Below, piece after piece: positions 7,896 to 17,751 of a stretch of 64,000 nt of DNA. The position numbers and the translations under genes were made by a program. Every line of letters starts with the position of its first letter. Positions within the stretch are counted from its first letter, which is position 1. The DNA is from a bacterium (lineage in GTDB: Bacteria > Hinthialibacterota > Hinthialibacteria > OLB16): positions 94,189 through 158,188 of the forward strand of contig JAJVIK010000021.1 in assembly GCA_022072055.1 (NCBI GenBank). Direction: 5' to 3'. The notes beneath the pieces were generated by a model. It did not search any database and was not told the origin of the DNA. It saw only the letters and a list, made by a program, of their open reading frames with translations.

Positions 7896-10325
7896 ATGGA
7901 CAGTCCACACGGAGCCGAAGCTGCGGGAAATGAGGTCCCCTCCACCCCCCAAGGCGGACTTGAGGTTCATCCGTCCGTCCGCCCTTGTCCAATCGGCGAA
8001 TTTGTTAGCCTCATCTCTCTCGAATATCGCTATGCGCATGTGAACGCCGCGCACGCCGCGGCGCACCACTTCACGGTCTCGGACCTGCTCAACAAGTCCG
8101 TCCCGGATATCTGGGGGCAGGAAACCTTCGAGGAGGTGATTCGCCCCAACCTGGACCACTGTTTCGCGGGGAATGTCGTCCACTACCAAGCGTGGTTTGA
8201 TTTCCCGATGACCGGCCGAAGGTTTTGGGAGGTGAGCTACTACCCCTATCGCGAGGAGGGGACTGAAATCACTCACGCGATGGTGATCACTCGCGACCTC
8301 ACCGAACAGAAGCACAGCTCCGACCTGCTCCTCATCGAAACCACCGTGTTGGACCTGATCGCGCGAAACGCGACGCTGGGGGAGGTCTTCGCCAGATTGC
8401 GGGACTTGGTCGAGGCCGCCTTGCCGGGAAGCCTCCATATCGCGTTTGCTCATGACCCCGCATCGGGGCGCCTCAAGCTTCTGACCGCTCCCGAATTCAT
8501 CCTCAATTGCAACGATGGGATCGATGATCTTGAGCCAAGCCATGAAACCGGTTCGTGCGGCAACGCCGCGCTGCTCGGGGTGCCGGTATCGGTGGGAGAT
8601 TGCCTCTCCGATCCGCGATGGTCCCGTCTGCGGACCTTCGCGCGCAGGTTTTCCATCACATCCTCCATTTCACTCCCGTTCCACGACGACTCGGGCGCGC
8701 TCTTGGGCACGGTGGCGGCCTACTACACATTCGGCAAGGAGCCGGACCCCTTCAACCACGAGGTTCTCGCGGTCGCCAGGAACCTCGCGCGGGTGGCGAT
8801 TGAACGAGATCGCGGCGAACAGGAGCGACGGAGGCTGGCCGCCACGGTTGAGAATTCGGTGGACGCCATCCTGATCGTGGACCTGGCCGGCAAGGTCCAG
8901 TATGTCAACCCCGCGTTTGAGACCCTGACCGGTCATTCAAGGACCGATTTCACCGGGAGACGTCTGTTTGACCTGTTCGCCCCTCAGGAGCGTAAGCGCA
9001 TGGAAGACCGCTTCCGGGAGGTGGGACTGCGCGGGGACGCCTGGACGGAACGGGTCCAATGCATTCGCAAGGATGGGTCCCTCTATCTGGGCCAATCGAC
9101 CCTCTTTGCCGTCGCACCGGTGGACCACGCTCAAGCGTGCGCGGTGATGGTGCAGCGGGATATCACCGAACAGGAGCGGATGGAGACCCAGCTCCGTCAC
9201 GCCCAGAAGCTCGAGGCGGTCGGCCAGCTCGCGGGGGGGGTCGCGCACGATTTCAACAACCTGCTTCAGGTGATTCTCTCTCACGCCGAGCTCTCGATTG
9301 AGGAACTGGGGGCGGATCACGAGGTCTCCGAGGGACTTCGGCAAGTCCTCAAGTGCGCCGACCGGGGTACCACGCTTGTGCGCCAGCTCCTGGCGTTCAG
9401 TCGCCGCGAAATCCTGCATCCGAAGCCCCTCGACCTGAATGATGTCCTCCGTGGCGTGCTGAAGATGATTCGCCGCCTGATCGGGGAGCATATCGACTTG
9501 GAGGTCCTGGAGGGGTCGGACCTCAGACGGGTGAATGCCGATCCCTCTCAAATGGAACAGATTCTGATCAATCTGTGTGTCAACGCCCGGGACGCGATGC
9601 CCGATGGGGGCAAGATTGTCATCCGCACCGCAAACGTGGGGCCGGAGACTGTTTCTCGGTCCGGACGGGGCCGGGCGCTCGGACAGGAGTCTGTCCTGCT
9701 CTCGGTGTCGGACACCGGGGTGGGAATGAGCGCGGACGTCAAGGAGCGCATTTTCGAGCCTTTCTTCACCACCAAAGGGGTGGGAAAGGGCACCGGATTG
9801 GGGTTAGCCACGGTCTACGGGATCGTGGTTCAGCACCACGGCGCCATCGAGGTGGAGAGCCGCCCGGGAACCGGCTCCACGTTCGAGGTCTACCTCCCGG
9901 CAATCGACTCGGAACCGGAAGACTTCGCCGAACCCCCGCTCACCGGCGCGCCCCAGGCCCACGGAGGAACCGTGCTGCTCGCGGAGGATGACGCCGATGT
10001 CCGGGACCTGATGGTCCGTATCCTGGAGCATGAGGGCTATCGAGTTCTGGTCGCCTGCGATGGACAGGAAGCCATTGAGCTGGCCCGGGCCCAATCCGCC
10101 AGCATTGATCTGGCCCTCCTGGACATGATCATGCCGAGGATGGGTGGGAAACGGGTGCTCGAGCATCTGCGACGATACGGATTGCGCATCCCGGTGGTCC
10201 TCTGCACCGGTTACCACAATGAGCAGTCCGAATTCGAGGAGGGGGTAACCCTGCTTCAGAAGCCGGTCACGCCCAAGGCGCTTCGGGCCACGTTGAGCGG
10301 GATTCTGGCATCCGGGGGGCGCTGA
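7896..10325 (+). CDS. Hybrid sensor histidine kinase (PAS-GAF-PAS-HisKA-HATPase-REC)
   Basis: 809 residues from the ATG at 7896 (SD-like GGGGGCAGAAG; a promoter covers the upstream alternative). There is no membrane segment, so it is a cytosolic sensor. Order of domains: a PAS-like fold (about 25-135), GAF (about 140-280, with GSCGNAALLGVPVSVGD), and a second PAS (about 295-410, VENSVDAILIVDLAGKVQYV). HisKA follows with the phospho-acceptor His in GGVAHDFNNLLQ (about residue 451). The HATPase_c has N box INLCVNARDAM, DTGVGM and GTGLGLATVYGIV. The C-terminal receiver has EDDADV and the phospho-acceptor Asp in LALLDMIMPRMGG. A C-terminal receiver without an output domain suggests phosphorelay or self-regulation. 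It meets the convergent gene at 10329 with a 3-nt gap. Confidence 0.92.
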   Translation: MDSPHGAEAAGNEVPSTPQGGLEVHPSVRPCPIGEFVSLISLEYRYAHVNAAHAAAHHFTVSDLLNKSVPDIWGQETFEEVIRPNLDHCFAGNVVHYQAWFDFPMTGRRFWEVSYYPYREEGTEITHAMVITRDLTEQKHSSDLLLIETTVLDLIARNATLGEVFARLRDLVEAALPGSLHIAFAHDPASGRLKLLTAPEFILNCNDGIDDLEPSHETGSCGNAALLGVPVSVGDCLSDPRWSRLRTFARRFSITSSISLPFHDDSGALLGTVAAYYTFGKEPDPFNHEVLAVARNLARVAIERDRGEQERRRLAATVENSVDAILIVDLAGKVQYVNPAFETLTGHSRTDFTGRRLFDLFAPQERKRMEDRFREVGLRGDAWTERVQCIRKDGSLYLGQSTLFAVAPVDHAQACAVMVQRDITEQERMETQLRHAQKLEAVGQLAGGVAHDFNNLLQVILSHAELSIEELGADHEVSEGLRQVLKCADRGTTLVRQLLAFSRREILHPKPLDLNDVLRGVLKMIRRLIGEHIDLEVLEGSDLRRVNADPSQMEQILINLCVNARDAMPDGGKIVIRTANVGPETVSRSGRGRALGQESVLLSVSDTGVGMSADVKERIFEPFFTTKGVGKGTGLGLATVYGIVVQHHGAIEVESRPGTGSTFEVYLPAIDSEPEDFAEPPLTGAPQAHGGTVLLAEDDADVRDLMVRILEHEGYRVLVACDGQEAIELARAQSASIDLALLDMIMPRMGGKRVLEHLRRYGLRIPVVLCTGYHNEQSEFEEGVTLLQKPVTPKALRATLSGILASGGR

Positions 10326-10328
10326 AAC

Positions 10329-11654
10329 TCAGCGAGCGGCATTCCCCCATTCCGGGTATGCGGAAAGGGCATCCAGCAGGTTGTGAATCTTGTCCGTGTG
10401 GGCGTCCTCCTGCCAGCCTCCGCGCTTTCTTTCACTGGCCAGCTGCCCCGGGCACCCATCTTCATCAACGGCGTACAGGCAGTAGTTCATCGCCTCACGC
10501 GCAAGCCCCTTGAAGCGATTGTCTCCGGTGGCCTTGGAATACATCGCGAGCACCGCCGCGTAAGTGGAAAGAACCCCGCCCCACGGTTTTTTGTCTCCAT
10601 CCTGCTCGCCGCAAACCAGGATTCCATCCGAGATGCTGGTGAAGTTCCGGTTCACGAATTCGATCAGCGCGAGTGAATACTCGCGCCACTTGTCGGTGAC
10701 CCCCTCCCGCCTCTCCAGGAGATATCTCGCCAGGTTCAGCGGGGCCCAGGCGTTGCGGTTGTCCGGAAGCTCGTAGTCCTCGAAGAACTGAACCCAAAGC
10801 GAACCCTCGCCGGAAAGGTTGGGAATCTGATACTCCTCGATGTACTCCAGAGCAAGCTCCAGCGAGGGGCGAAACTCAGTGTGGCCCAGCGCGATGAGCT
10901 CGTCAAAGAGACGGAGAATATAGGCCAGATTGGAAGTCACCTCGCCGCGCGCCTCGCCGGTCCGGTAATCGGCGCGGAAGGGCCAGGGGGAGCGGGAGAC
11001 GTTAAAGACCCGCATGTTGTTCATCAGGCAACGCGCGTTCTGGAGCGCCTGGTTGAGATAGAGCTCGTCTCGGGTCTCTTTGTAAAGGAGCGCGAGGGCG
11101 TACCCCGCGATGCCGCCCTTATCCGGCTGGATTTCATACGGGCGATCCGCCTGAGTGCCGCAGTTGGGCGGTTGCGGGAAGCGGGCGGCGATGCCGGTGG
11201 AGCGCGTGAAGCGGGGATACTTCCCCTCATCGGGGGTGAGGGCTTCCTTGCACAGGTAATTCCCCATCGCGCGGGCGAACTCAAGAACCTTGGGGTTCTT
11301 CTTTCCGGTGTAGGCGTGGTATTTCAAGTAAGAAATGATCCCCATGCCGTTCTGGGTTGAAGGGATAAAGTCATCCCGGTCGGGCCGTTTTGTGTAGTCG
11401 CCGGTCATGAAGGTCATGAAGACAAACCGTGGGTACCCGTTCTCGACCGGACAGTTCAGATACCAAGTCATCTCCTTTTCGAGGATCTCAGTCCAGGGCG
11501 CCCAGGGGAGAAGAGTCCCATGCTCGTCGTAGACCGCCTCATGGTGGGAAATGGTTTGGGAGTGGGCGTTAAGATTGCCGAGATTGACCAGCAAGGGCGC
11601 GAGAGCAAGCCACCGCCGGACGCGGCCGGGAAATGGATTGAGAATCAAATACAT
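10329..11654 (-). CDS. Secreted protein, probable (alpha/alpha) toroid fold
   Basis: 441 residues from the ATG at 11654, chosen because AAGGAG lies 8 nt upstream and a signal peptide follows (RRWLALAPLLVNLGNLNAHS). The rest is helix-rich, with repeated pairs such as GIISYLKYHAYTGKKNPKVL, GGIAGYALALLYKETRDEL, LAYILRLFDELIALG and STYAAVLAMYSKATGDNRF. This spacing is typical of six-hairpin (alpha/alpha toroid) glycosidases, polysaccharide lyases and C5-epimerase C-terminal domains. I cannot assign a family or catalytic residues. It lies downstream of a phosphodiesterase and a GT4 gene on the same strand, which points to carbohydrate metabolism. Confidence 0.7.
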   Translation of the reverse strand: MYLILNPFPGRVRRWLALAPLLVNLGNLNAHSQTISHHEAVYDEHGTLLPWAPWTEILEKEMTWYLNCPVENGYPRFVFMTFMTGDYTKRPDRDDFIPSTQNGMGIISYLKYHAYTGKKNPKVLEFARAMGNYLCKEALTPDEGKYPRFTRSTGIAARFPQPPNCGTQADRPYEIQPDKGGIAGYALALLYKETRDELYLNQALQNARCLMNNMRVFNVSRSPWPFRADYRTGEARGEVTSNLAYILRLFDELIALGHTEFRPSLELALEYIEEYQIPNLSGEGSLWVQFFEDYELPDNRNAWAPLNLARYLLERREGVTDKWREYSLALIEFVNRNFTSISDGILVCGEQDGDKKPWGGVLSTYAAVLAMYSKATGDNRFKGLAREAMNYCLYAVDEDGCPGQLASERKRGGWQEDAHTDKIHNLLDALSAYPEWGNAAR

Positions 11655-11700
11655 GGGCCTTGCTCCTTGCGGAGGGCGGATCCGCGATATCAAGTGAGAT

Positions 11701-12879
11701 TCAATCCGCCTTCAGAATGGACTGCGCCATCCCAACATCCCCATCATTGGGAGCGGCCTCCAAACCAAGGATCAGGCACATCAGATTATACAGGTGGACG
11801 CACTCAAAAGCATCAACACTCCTCCCCTTCTCAAACCGGGGACCATGGCCAATGAAGATCCCGTTCATCGAGGGAAAGGCGGTGTCATAGCCGTGCGATC
11901 CCTTCTTGGCCTGAATGAGCGCCTTGTCGATCAATCCCTTGCGGCGAATCTGCCAGCCCTCATCCGCGAGCCCCAAGATCGGGGCGATGCGTCGATGGGC
12001 GCGGTAATGCAAGCGTTCGGGAATCTCTTCTCGCCTGTAAACCTTGAGGTGGGGATGGGCGTTCTTGAGCGCGGAATGGACTTCTTCCTCCCGTCCCGGT
12101 TTGGGCCGAAGCGCGAGGTTCGGCGACCAGTCCACAACTTGAACCGTGGAAAGATCGATGTAATCGTCCAGATAAATGACTCGGTCGGGGCTGAGGGGAG
12201 TCATGCCGTGATCCGAGACCACAAGGAGGTGAATTCTCCCCAGCAATCCGCGTCTTTCCAACCCCGCGATCAAGGTCCCGAGCGCGTGATCCGCCTTGGC
12301 GATCGCCTCATTCACCTGAGGTGAATCGGGGCCGAAGTTGTGCCCCGCGGAATCCACCAGGGAGAAGTAAAGGGTCAGCAAAGCGGGACGCTCCTCCTGG
12401 GGGAGATCCAGCCAGTCCAGAATCTGCTTCACCCGTTGGGAGAGAGGGACATCGTTGTTGTAGGGCTTCCAGTAAGTTGGACGGTGACCGGCGATTTCCG
12501 CCTCCGATCCGGGCCAGAAGTAAGTCGCCGACTTCATCCCTTGCTTGGCGGCGGTGACCCAGATCGGTTCCCCCCCCCACCAGCGTCCATCGGTCACCGC
12601 CTCGTTCTTTCCGAGTTTGAAGGTGTCGTCAAACTCGGGATCGTACATGACATTGGAAACGATCCCGTGATGTTCCGGATAGAGGCCGGTGACTTGGGAG
12701 TAATGGTTGGGAAAGGTCTCCGAGGGAAACACGGGGATCAGCGCCTTGGCGCGAGTTCCCTCATGGATCAAACGGTCGAGGTTCGGAGTATCCGCTCGTC
12801 CAAAGTAATCCCACCGAAAGCCATCCAGGGAGACCAACAGGACGGTGGGGCCGATGTCCGCCGCTTGGAGCGGACCCAT
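11701..12879 (-). CDS. Ectonucleotide pyrophosphatase/phosphodiesterase (ENPP) family protein
   Basis: 392 residues from the ATG at 12879. The alkaline-phosphatase-superfamily metal and nucleophile motifs are clear: SLDGFRWDY (metal Asp), PSETFPNHYSQVTGLYPEHH (nucleophile Thr in TFPNH), SLVDSAGHNFGP (Asp/His) and SDHGM (Asp/His). A last His is likely in KKGSHGYD. The family hydrolyses phosphodiester or pyrophosphate bonds of nucleotides or lipids, usually outside the cytosol. As annotated there is no signal peptide, but the same frame stays open for 15 more codons to a CTG at 12924 and adds RSAAFLLILALWSG, a good signal peptide core. That CTG overlaps the stop of the GT4 gene, so a non-standard coupled start is possible. 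Confidence 0.88.
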   Translation of the reverse strand: MGPLQAADIGPTVLLVSLDGFRWDYFGRADTPNLDRLIHEGTRAKALIPVFPSETFPNHYSQVTGLYPEHHGIVSNVMYDPEFDDTFKLGKNEAVTDGRWWGGEPIWVTAAKQGMKSATYFWPGSEAEIAGHRPTYWKPYNNDVPLSQRVKQILDWLDLPQEERPALLTLYFSLVDSAGHNFGPDSPQVNEAIAKADHALGTLIAGLERRGLLGRIHLLVVSDHGMTPLSPDRVIYLDDYIDLSTVQVVDWSPNLALRPKPGREEEVHSALKNAHPHLKVYRREEIPERLHYRAHRRIAPILGLADEGWQIRRKGLIDKALIQAKKGSHGYDTAFPSMNGIFIGHGPRFEKGRSVDAFECVHLYNLMCLILGLEAAPNDGDVGMAQSILKAD

Positions 12880-12920
12880 TCCACTCCAAAGGGCCAGGAT
12901 GAGGAGAAAGGCGGCGCTCC

Positions 12921-14099
12921 TCAGAGGGAAACCCCCTTCTCCGCAAGGAGCGCGCGATAGAGCCGGTCGAGATCATCCACCAGCCGATGGATGCTGAAGC
13001 GACGGATGATCTCATCCTTGGATTCGCGCCCGCTGGTGGAGTATTGCTCACGACCCTCGTAGGCGTCGATAATTCCCACGACAAGCTCATCCACGTTCCC
13101 AAGGGCATACAGACCGACCGGGAAACCGGGTTTGCGAAGTTCGCGGGTTGCGCCCACATCGGAACCGAGAATCGGGGTTCCGGAGGAAAGCGCCTCAAGG
13201 AAAGCCACGGGAAGCCCCTCGTTCTTGCTGGTCAACACACAGAGGTCAAGATCGGCATGGACCTGGACCATGTCCTCACGCATGCCGAGGAAATGGAGGC
13301 GCGGACCAATGCCCATCTCCGCCGCTTTGGCGACAATCGTGTCGCGCGCGGGTCCATCCCCGATGAGCGCGAAGTGAATCTTGGGATACTCAGGAAGGAT
13401 GCGCCGGGCTGCCTCCAGGAATTCATGGTGGTTCTTAATCGAAGCCAATCGCGCCACCATCCCAACCAGGAAATCCTCCTCGGCAAGTCCGAGTTCGGCG
13501 CGGATTTTACCCCGGCTCTTCTTGGCATCCCGGAATTTTTCGAGCTCCAGTCCCACATAAACCACCGCGAATTTCTCCGGCGGCGCGACCCGCATCGCCA
13601 CGAGTTCATCGCGGCCGGTTTCGCTGATGAAGATCAGCTTGTCGGTCCACTTGGCCAGATATCTCTCGATCCTCCGGAAAACTTCCGATTTGATCGGCCC
13701 GAACTCCCCCTTGAGGACATGCCCGTGAAAGGTGTGAACAACGACCGGGATGCCGTATTTCCCGGCGGCCAATCGCCCAAGCGCGCCGGCCTTGGCGGTG
13801 TGGGTGTGGAGGATGTGCGGTCTGAACTCCTCGATGATCCGGCAGATCTTCTTGTAGGCGATCCAATCCCGGCGAGGACGAATCTCGCGGCCCAGCTCGG
13901 GAAGGATGATCGGCTCCACCCCTTTCTCCTTGGCAAGGTACAGCATGTTGCCCTCGCGGCGCTCCTCCACTCCGGCGACCAAGCGTGTGTCGTAGCCGCG
14001 CTCCTTCATGTAGTGCGTGAGTAGAGTCGTGTGAATCGCGGGGCCGCCCACATTCAGGCGCGCGATGAGGCGTAGGAGACGAATGGGTTCGTGGCTCAT
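12921..14099 (-). CDS. Glycosyltransferase family 4 (GT-B)
   Basis: 392 residues from the ATG at 14099 (a TTG two codons upstream is possible). N-terminal GT-B half: RLIARLNVGGPAIHTTLL with the glycine-rich acceptor loop, then ILHTHTAKAGALGRLAA and VVHTFHGHVLKG. C-terminal half: VGMVARLASIKNH, IGDGPARD and the nucleotide-sugar site SKNEGLPVAFLEALSSGTP with the E-x7-E pattern of GT4 enzymes. Such enzymes transfer sugars from nucleotide donors, for example in exopolysaccharide or glycolipid assembly; the substrate is not predictable here. The stop overlaps the signal-peptide version of the downstream phosphodiesterase gene. Confidence 0.92.
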   Translation of the reverse strand: MSHEPIRLLRLIARLNVGGPAIHTTLLTHYMKERGYDTRLVAGVEERREGNMLYLAKEKGVEPIILPELGREIRPRRDWIAYKKICRIIEEFRPHILHTHTAKAGALGRLAAGKYGIPVVVHTFHGHVLKGEFGPIKSEVFRRIERYLAKWTDKLIFISETGRDELVAMRVAPPEKFAVVYVGLELEKFRDAKKSRGKIRAELGLAEEDFLVGMVARLASIKNHHEFLEAARRILPEYPKIHFALIGDGPARDTIVAKAAEMGIGPRLHFLGMREDMVQVHADLDLCVLTSKNEGLPVAFLEALSSGTPILGSDVGATRELRKPGFPVGLYALGNVDELVVGIIDAYEGREQYSTSGRESKDEIIRRFSIHRLVDDLDRLYRALLAEKGVSL

Positions 14100-14257
14100 G
14101 AACAAGCAATCAATCCGGACCGGAAATCCGATTCCCCCGGGAAGTCTGTTTCGGTTCGACCTCCGGTCTGGTCTTGAAAGAATCCCATATCCCAGCCTGG
14201 GAAGGAAGCCAAGCCTACCGGATGCGGCATGGCCGAATCAGGTCGGTTGAAACCCCA

Positions 14258-14286
14258 ATGAAATATATGCATTTGTATGCTATTAT
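14258..14286 (+). promoter_or_regulatory. Extended -10 promoter for the Asp-box protein gene
   Basis: ATGAAA (14258-14263), a 17-nt spacer and TATTAT (14281-14286), which is preceded by TGC and so forms an extended -10. It sits in a short AT-rich island in otherwise GC-rich DNA, about 100 nt before the ATG at 14386. Confidence 0.55.
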
Positions 14287-14385
14287 TCTGCCGAGTCAAC
14301 CTCGAAACCGCCCGAAGACGACCGGAATGGCGATTGCCGGGCCGCGACACCTCCGGAGTCCGAGGTTTTCCGACGGGAGAAGGCC

Positions 14386-17300
14386 ATGCTTCCCCGCATC
14401 CTGCCTCTGCTAATCCTGCTTGCATGTTCCAACCCATCCCGCGCGCTTGAATGGCGGGAGTACGGACCCCCTGGCGGCGCCCTCACCGCTCTGGTTTCGG
14501 ATTCGACCCCGACAACCGTGATCGCCACGGCGAAGAACCATGTCTACCGCAGCTCCGATGGAGGCATGTTCTGGGAAAGCCTTCAAGATCTTCAGGCCAA
14601 CGACACGGCCCGCGGCGCGGTGGTTCTGGACGCCACAACGCCAGTCATCCTGATCTGCACGGACTCCGGCAAGGTTCTGCGCTGGAACGCAAGGACCACA
14701 AGCTGGGACACGGTTGAGACAGGTATCGATCCCCCCCAGCCCCCCTATGGTCGTCAATGCTATGACCTCTCCGTGGTGTCACCCACCGCGACCCGTGTTT
14801 TCCTCGGATGTTCCACGGGGCTGTATTATTCGGACAACAAGGGGGATTTGTGGCGGAAGGTTCCCCTTCGGAACAGTGGCGACTTGCCTCAAATGGTTGA
14901 ATCGGCCCGGGATGGGAGTTTGTATGTCAACACGGGTTTTTCGACGGGGACTGTCTACCGGATCGAGCCGGACTATTCCACGTACACCACCTTTGTCTGC
15001 AAGCCGGGACTGCCTTGCGTGGCGCTGACCGGGGGGATGATCCGGCCCAACCCACACAACGCGGATGAACTGCTTCTGGTCTTCTCCGGGCATCCGCCCT
15101 ACTACAGCAACGACCGGGGCGAGAACTGGTCCACCCCCGCCGGACCGCCTCCTTCGACCCCCGACAAGGGCGCGTGGCTGTATGGCAAACCCACCGTGAT
15201 GGGGGTCACCGCCACCTATCGACTTGATCCGGCGGCGATGACATGGACCACCCTGTGGAGCCGTCCCATCGCGGTGAATTACTTTGCCCTTCCACTATCC
15301 AAGACTCCCGGCGCCCTTCTCCTTGGAAACACCTCGCGGGGGATTTGGCGCTCGGAGAATTCCGGGCAAACCTGGGAGTACTCCTCGTCCGGGATGCACA
15401 GCTCGGGTCAGGTTCAGGCGATTGCGGCGGTTCCGAGTTCGGCTTCCACTCTCTATGTGGGCTTGGCGCAGGAGGGGGTCTGGCGGACTCAGGACGGTGG
15501 CCGGACTTGGGAGGAGCGAAGCGACGGAATCGCCTCCGAGATTGCCTACAACCGCAGCATCCGCTCCTTGGCCGTTGATCCGTCCAATCCAAATCACCTC
15601 CTCACGGGAACCGAACCGCGTGGAGGGGACCCGGCCAAGGTGCACCAGACTCTCGATGGAGGCGGGACATGGACCATGATCCCGAGCGCTCCCACCGCCA
15701 TCGCGCACAAGATTCACTTCTTGCGCGGAGCTCCCTCCACGGTCCTCATCGGGACCTTGGGCGATGGAGTCTGGAGAAGCACCAACGGCGGGAACACTTG
15801 GAACAAGCTCCCGGAGTTTCCCCAATACTCGAATATCAATGACATCGCGGAGGAAAGCGGGGGACGTCTGTTTGCCTCGCAAGCAGCGACCTTCAACACT
15901 CAAGGCGGGATTTTTATCAGCGACACGCAGGGGGCGAGCTGGACATTCAGCGAGTCCGTCGGCGGCCTGCGCTCCCTGGCGGCGGACTGGAGCCAATCGG
16001 GTCGGATCATGGGTGGCTTCAGCGGCGGCGGGATGGTTTTTTCCCTAAACAATGGGGTCGGCTGGAATCCGGTGAACACCGGACTGAATCAGAACTATGG
16101 AACCTACGGCGATTCGATCAGCACGGTCGTGGACCGCGCGCGGAGCGGGCATTACTACACCTCGATGTTTGGAACCGGCATCTATGGGACCGAGGATGAG
16201 GGACAGCATTGGACTCGCCTTGCCTCCCATTACACCGATTTCCCGGCGGGAGGCGAGCTCGCCCTTACCGACCGAGAAATGGGAACGCTCTTCGCGGCGG
16301 TGGAAGGGGTGTATTACGCGCAGCTCCACGAGCCGCTCCCCACGCTGACTCCCACTCCCACTCGGAGCCAGACCCCTGCTCCAACCGTGTATGTCACCCC
16401 GACCTACACTCCCCCTCCGGGTTTTCCGCCTCACCCCACGCCCACTTCGACTCTCCCAATCTCGGCCAACGCTGGAGTGACCGAGGAACTGTTTTGGATG
16501 AGTCCCTCTACTCCCGGGAGCGGGCAGTCGGTTTCCGTGGGTGTTGTGGTGTTCAACAACTCGACGACCAACCTCAGCAACGTGCCGCTTGATTTCTATT
16601 GGCGAAGCGACACGGCTCCCCGCACTCACTTCGCAAACAGGGTGATTCCCTCGCTTCCACAGCGCTCTCGTGTGGAGGTCCCGAGCGCCGGCTCCTTTGT
16701 GGCTCCCTCTCCGGGAACCTATTACGTGGAGGCGGTTGCGGATGAGCAAAACCAAATCATGGAGTATGACGAGTCCGACAACCTGGCGACCGTTTCCTTT
16801 TATGCCCGCCAGATCGGGGCGGATTCAACGTCCCCCAGCGGTTCAATCGAGGTGCTGGGGGGAGGGCTGTTCACCTCAAACTGGGAAGTAGGTGTCCATT
16901 TCAACGCCACGGATGCCGGCTCCGGCGTGGCGTACATGTGGGTGACCGCCTGGGAGCTGGACCCATACAGTGGCGGACTCTACCCCTACTTCGATTCAGG
17001 TTGGGTTCCTTACACCTCTTACGCAAGCTTACCGCTCGCCCTGGTGTTCAGCGGGGACATCAACGCCATCTCGGTCAATTACGCCGATCTGGACGAGAAC
17101 ATCTCGGACACGTATTGGGGAGTGGTCAATTACTACCCGGTCGAGTTTCCGGATTATGTGTGGTGGGACGAGGTGCTCTACTATCCGATGTACCTTCCAT
17201 CGGGCGCGAATGTGACCGTGACGGTTCAGCATGAGGCCGGAGACACCGATCTGTACATTCTTGCCCCATCGACCCCAAGCGGGTTCTCCCAGTGGTCGAG

Positions 17301-17715
17301 CGTTCATGATGGCGGAACCTCGGAAAACATCGCCTTCACCACTTTCGAGGAGGGGGTCCACTGGGCCTTGGTGTACGGTTACGACTTCTCGGTGTATCGC
17401 GTGTTGTGTAGCGGATCGGGGTCGTTCAAGGGGAGCAACGCCACATCTCCGGCTCCGCTTCCGCTCGGCGATCGCCGTGGACCGGAGTTGGAAAACGTTT
17501 GGAATTCGGGCCTGCTTCCAAGCGGCGCGCATGTCCCTCCGGTGGGCTTGGACCTGAACCTGGACCGAATGATCGATTCCCAGGATCTGTTTTATTTCTC
17601 GAGGCAGTGGGGGAAGACCCCGGGAGAGGCAGGTTACGATGCCCGTTGTGGAACCGCCGACCCGGAGACCCGCACGGGCGCCAAGCATCTGTTGAGGTGG
17701 TTGGGGATGAGGTAA
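14386..17715 (+). CDS. Giant secreted Asp-box beta-propeller with CARDB and dockerin-like C-terminus
   Basis: 1109 residues; the ATG has SD GGGAGAAGG and is followed by a signal peptide (LPRILPLLILLACSNPSRA). The first ~640 residues carry at least eight Asp-box (BNR) motifs: SSDGGMFW, SNDRGENW, SENSGQTW, TQDGGRTW, TLDGGGTW, STNGGNTW, SDTQGASW and TEDEGQHW. That implies one or two sortilin/sialidase-like propellers. A Thr-Pro linker (PTLTPTPTRSQTPAPT) follows, then a CARDB-type immunoglobulin-like module (about 695-810), then a pre-peptidase-like beta domain (VTVQHEAGDTDLYIL). It ends with one EF-hand/dockerin half-repeat (LDLNLDRMIDSQDLFYFSRQW). No sialidase Arg triad is evident, so binding or adhesion is more likely than hydrolysis. 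Confidence 0.85.
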   Translation: MLPRILPLLILLACSNPSRALEWREYGPPGGALTALVSDSTPTTVIATAKNHVYRSSDGGMFWESLQDLQANDTARGAVVLDATTPVILICTDSGKVLRWNARTTSWDTVETGIDPPQPPYGRQCYDLSVVSPTATRVFLGCSTGLYYSDNKGDLWRKVPLRNSGDLPQMVESARDGSLYVNTGFSTGTVYRIEPDYSTYTTFVCKPGLPCVALTGGMIRPNPHNADELLLVFSGHPPYYSNDRGENWSTPAGPPPSTPDKGAWLYGKPTVMGVTATYRLDPAAMTWTTLWSRPIAVNYFALPLSKTPGALLLGNTSRGIWRSENSGQTWEYSSSGMHSSGQVQAIAAVPSSASTLYVGLAQEGVWRTQDGGRTWEERSDGIASEIAYNRSIRSLAVDPSNPNHLLTGTEPRGGDPAKVHQTLDGGGTWTMIPSAPTAIAHKIHFLRGAPSTVLIGTLGDGVWRSTNGGNTWNKLPEFPQYSNINDIAEESGGRLFASQAATFNTQGGIFISDTQGASWTFSESVGGLRSLAADWSQSGRIMGGFSGGGMVFSLNNGVGWNPVNTGLNQNYGTYGDSISTVVDRARSGHYYTSMFGTGIYGTEDEGQHWTRLASHYTDFPAGGELALTDREMGTLFAAVEGVYYAQLHEPLPTLTPTPTRSQTPAPTVYVTPTYTPPPGFPPHPTPTSTLPISANAGVTEELFWMSPSTPGSGQSVSVGVVVFNNSTTNLSNVPLDFYWRSDTAPRTHFANRVIPSLPQRSRVEVPSAGSFVAPSPGTYYVEAVADEQNQIMEYDESDNLATVSFYARQIGADSTSPSGSIEVLGGGLFTSNWEVGVHFNATDAGSGVAYMWVTAWELDPYSGGLYPYFDSGWVPYTSYASLPLALVFSGDINAISVNYADLDENISDTYWGVVNYYPVEFPDYVWWDEVLYYPMYLPSGANVTVTVQHEAGDTDLYILAPSTPSGFSQWSSVHDGGTSENIAFTTFEEGVHWALVYGYDFSVYRVLCSGSGSFKGSNATSPAPLPLGDRRGPELENVWNSGLLPSGAHVPPVGLDLNLDRMIDSQDLFYFSRQWGKTPGEAGYDARCGTADPETRTGAKHLLRWLGMR

Positions 17716-17751
17716 GCAGACACAGTACAGTTCCTGCTGAAAATCCCCCCC

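Noticed and set aside
14386..17715. Sialidase activity for the Asp-box protein
   Set aside because: Asp-boxes alone occur in many non-enzymatic propellers, and I could not find the Arg triad or the catalytic Tyr/Glu pair.
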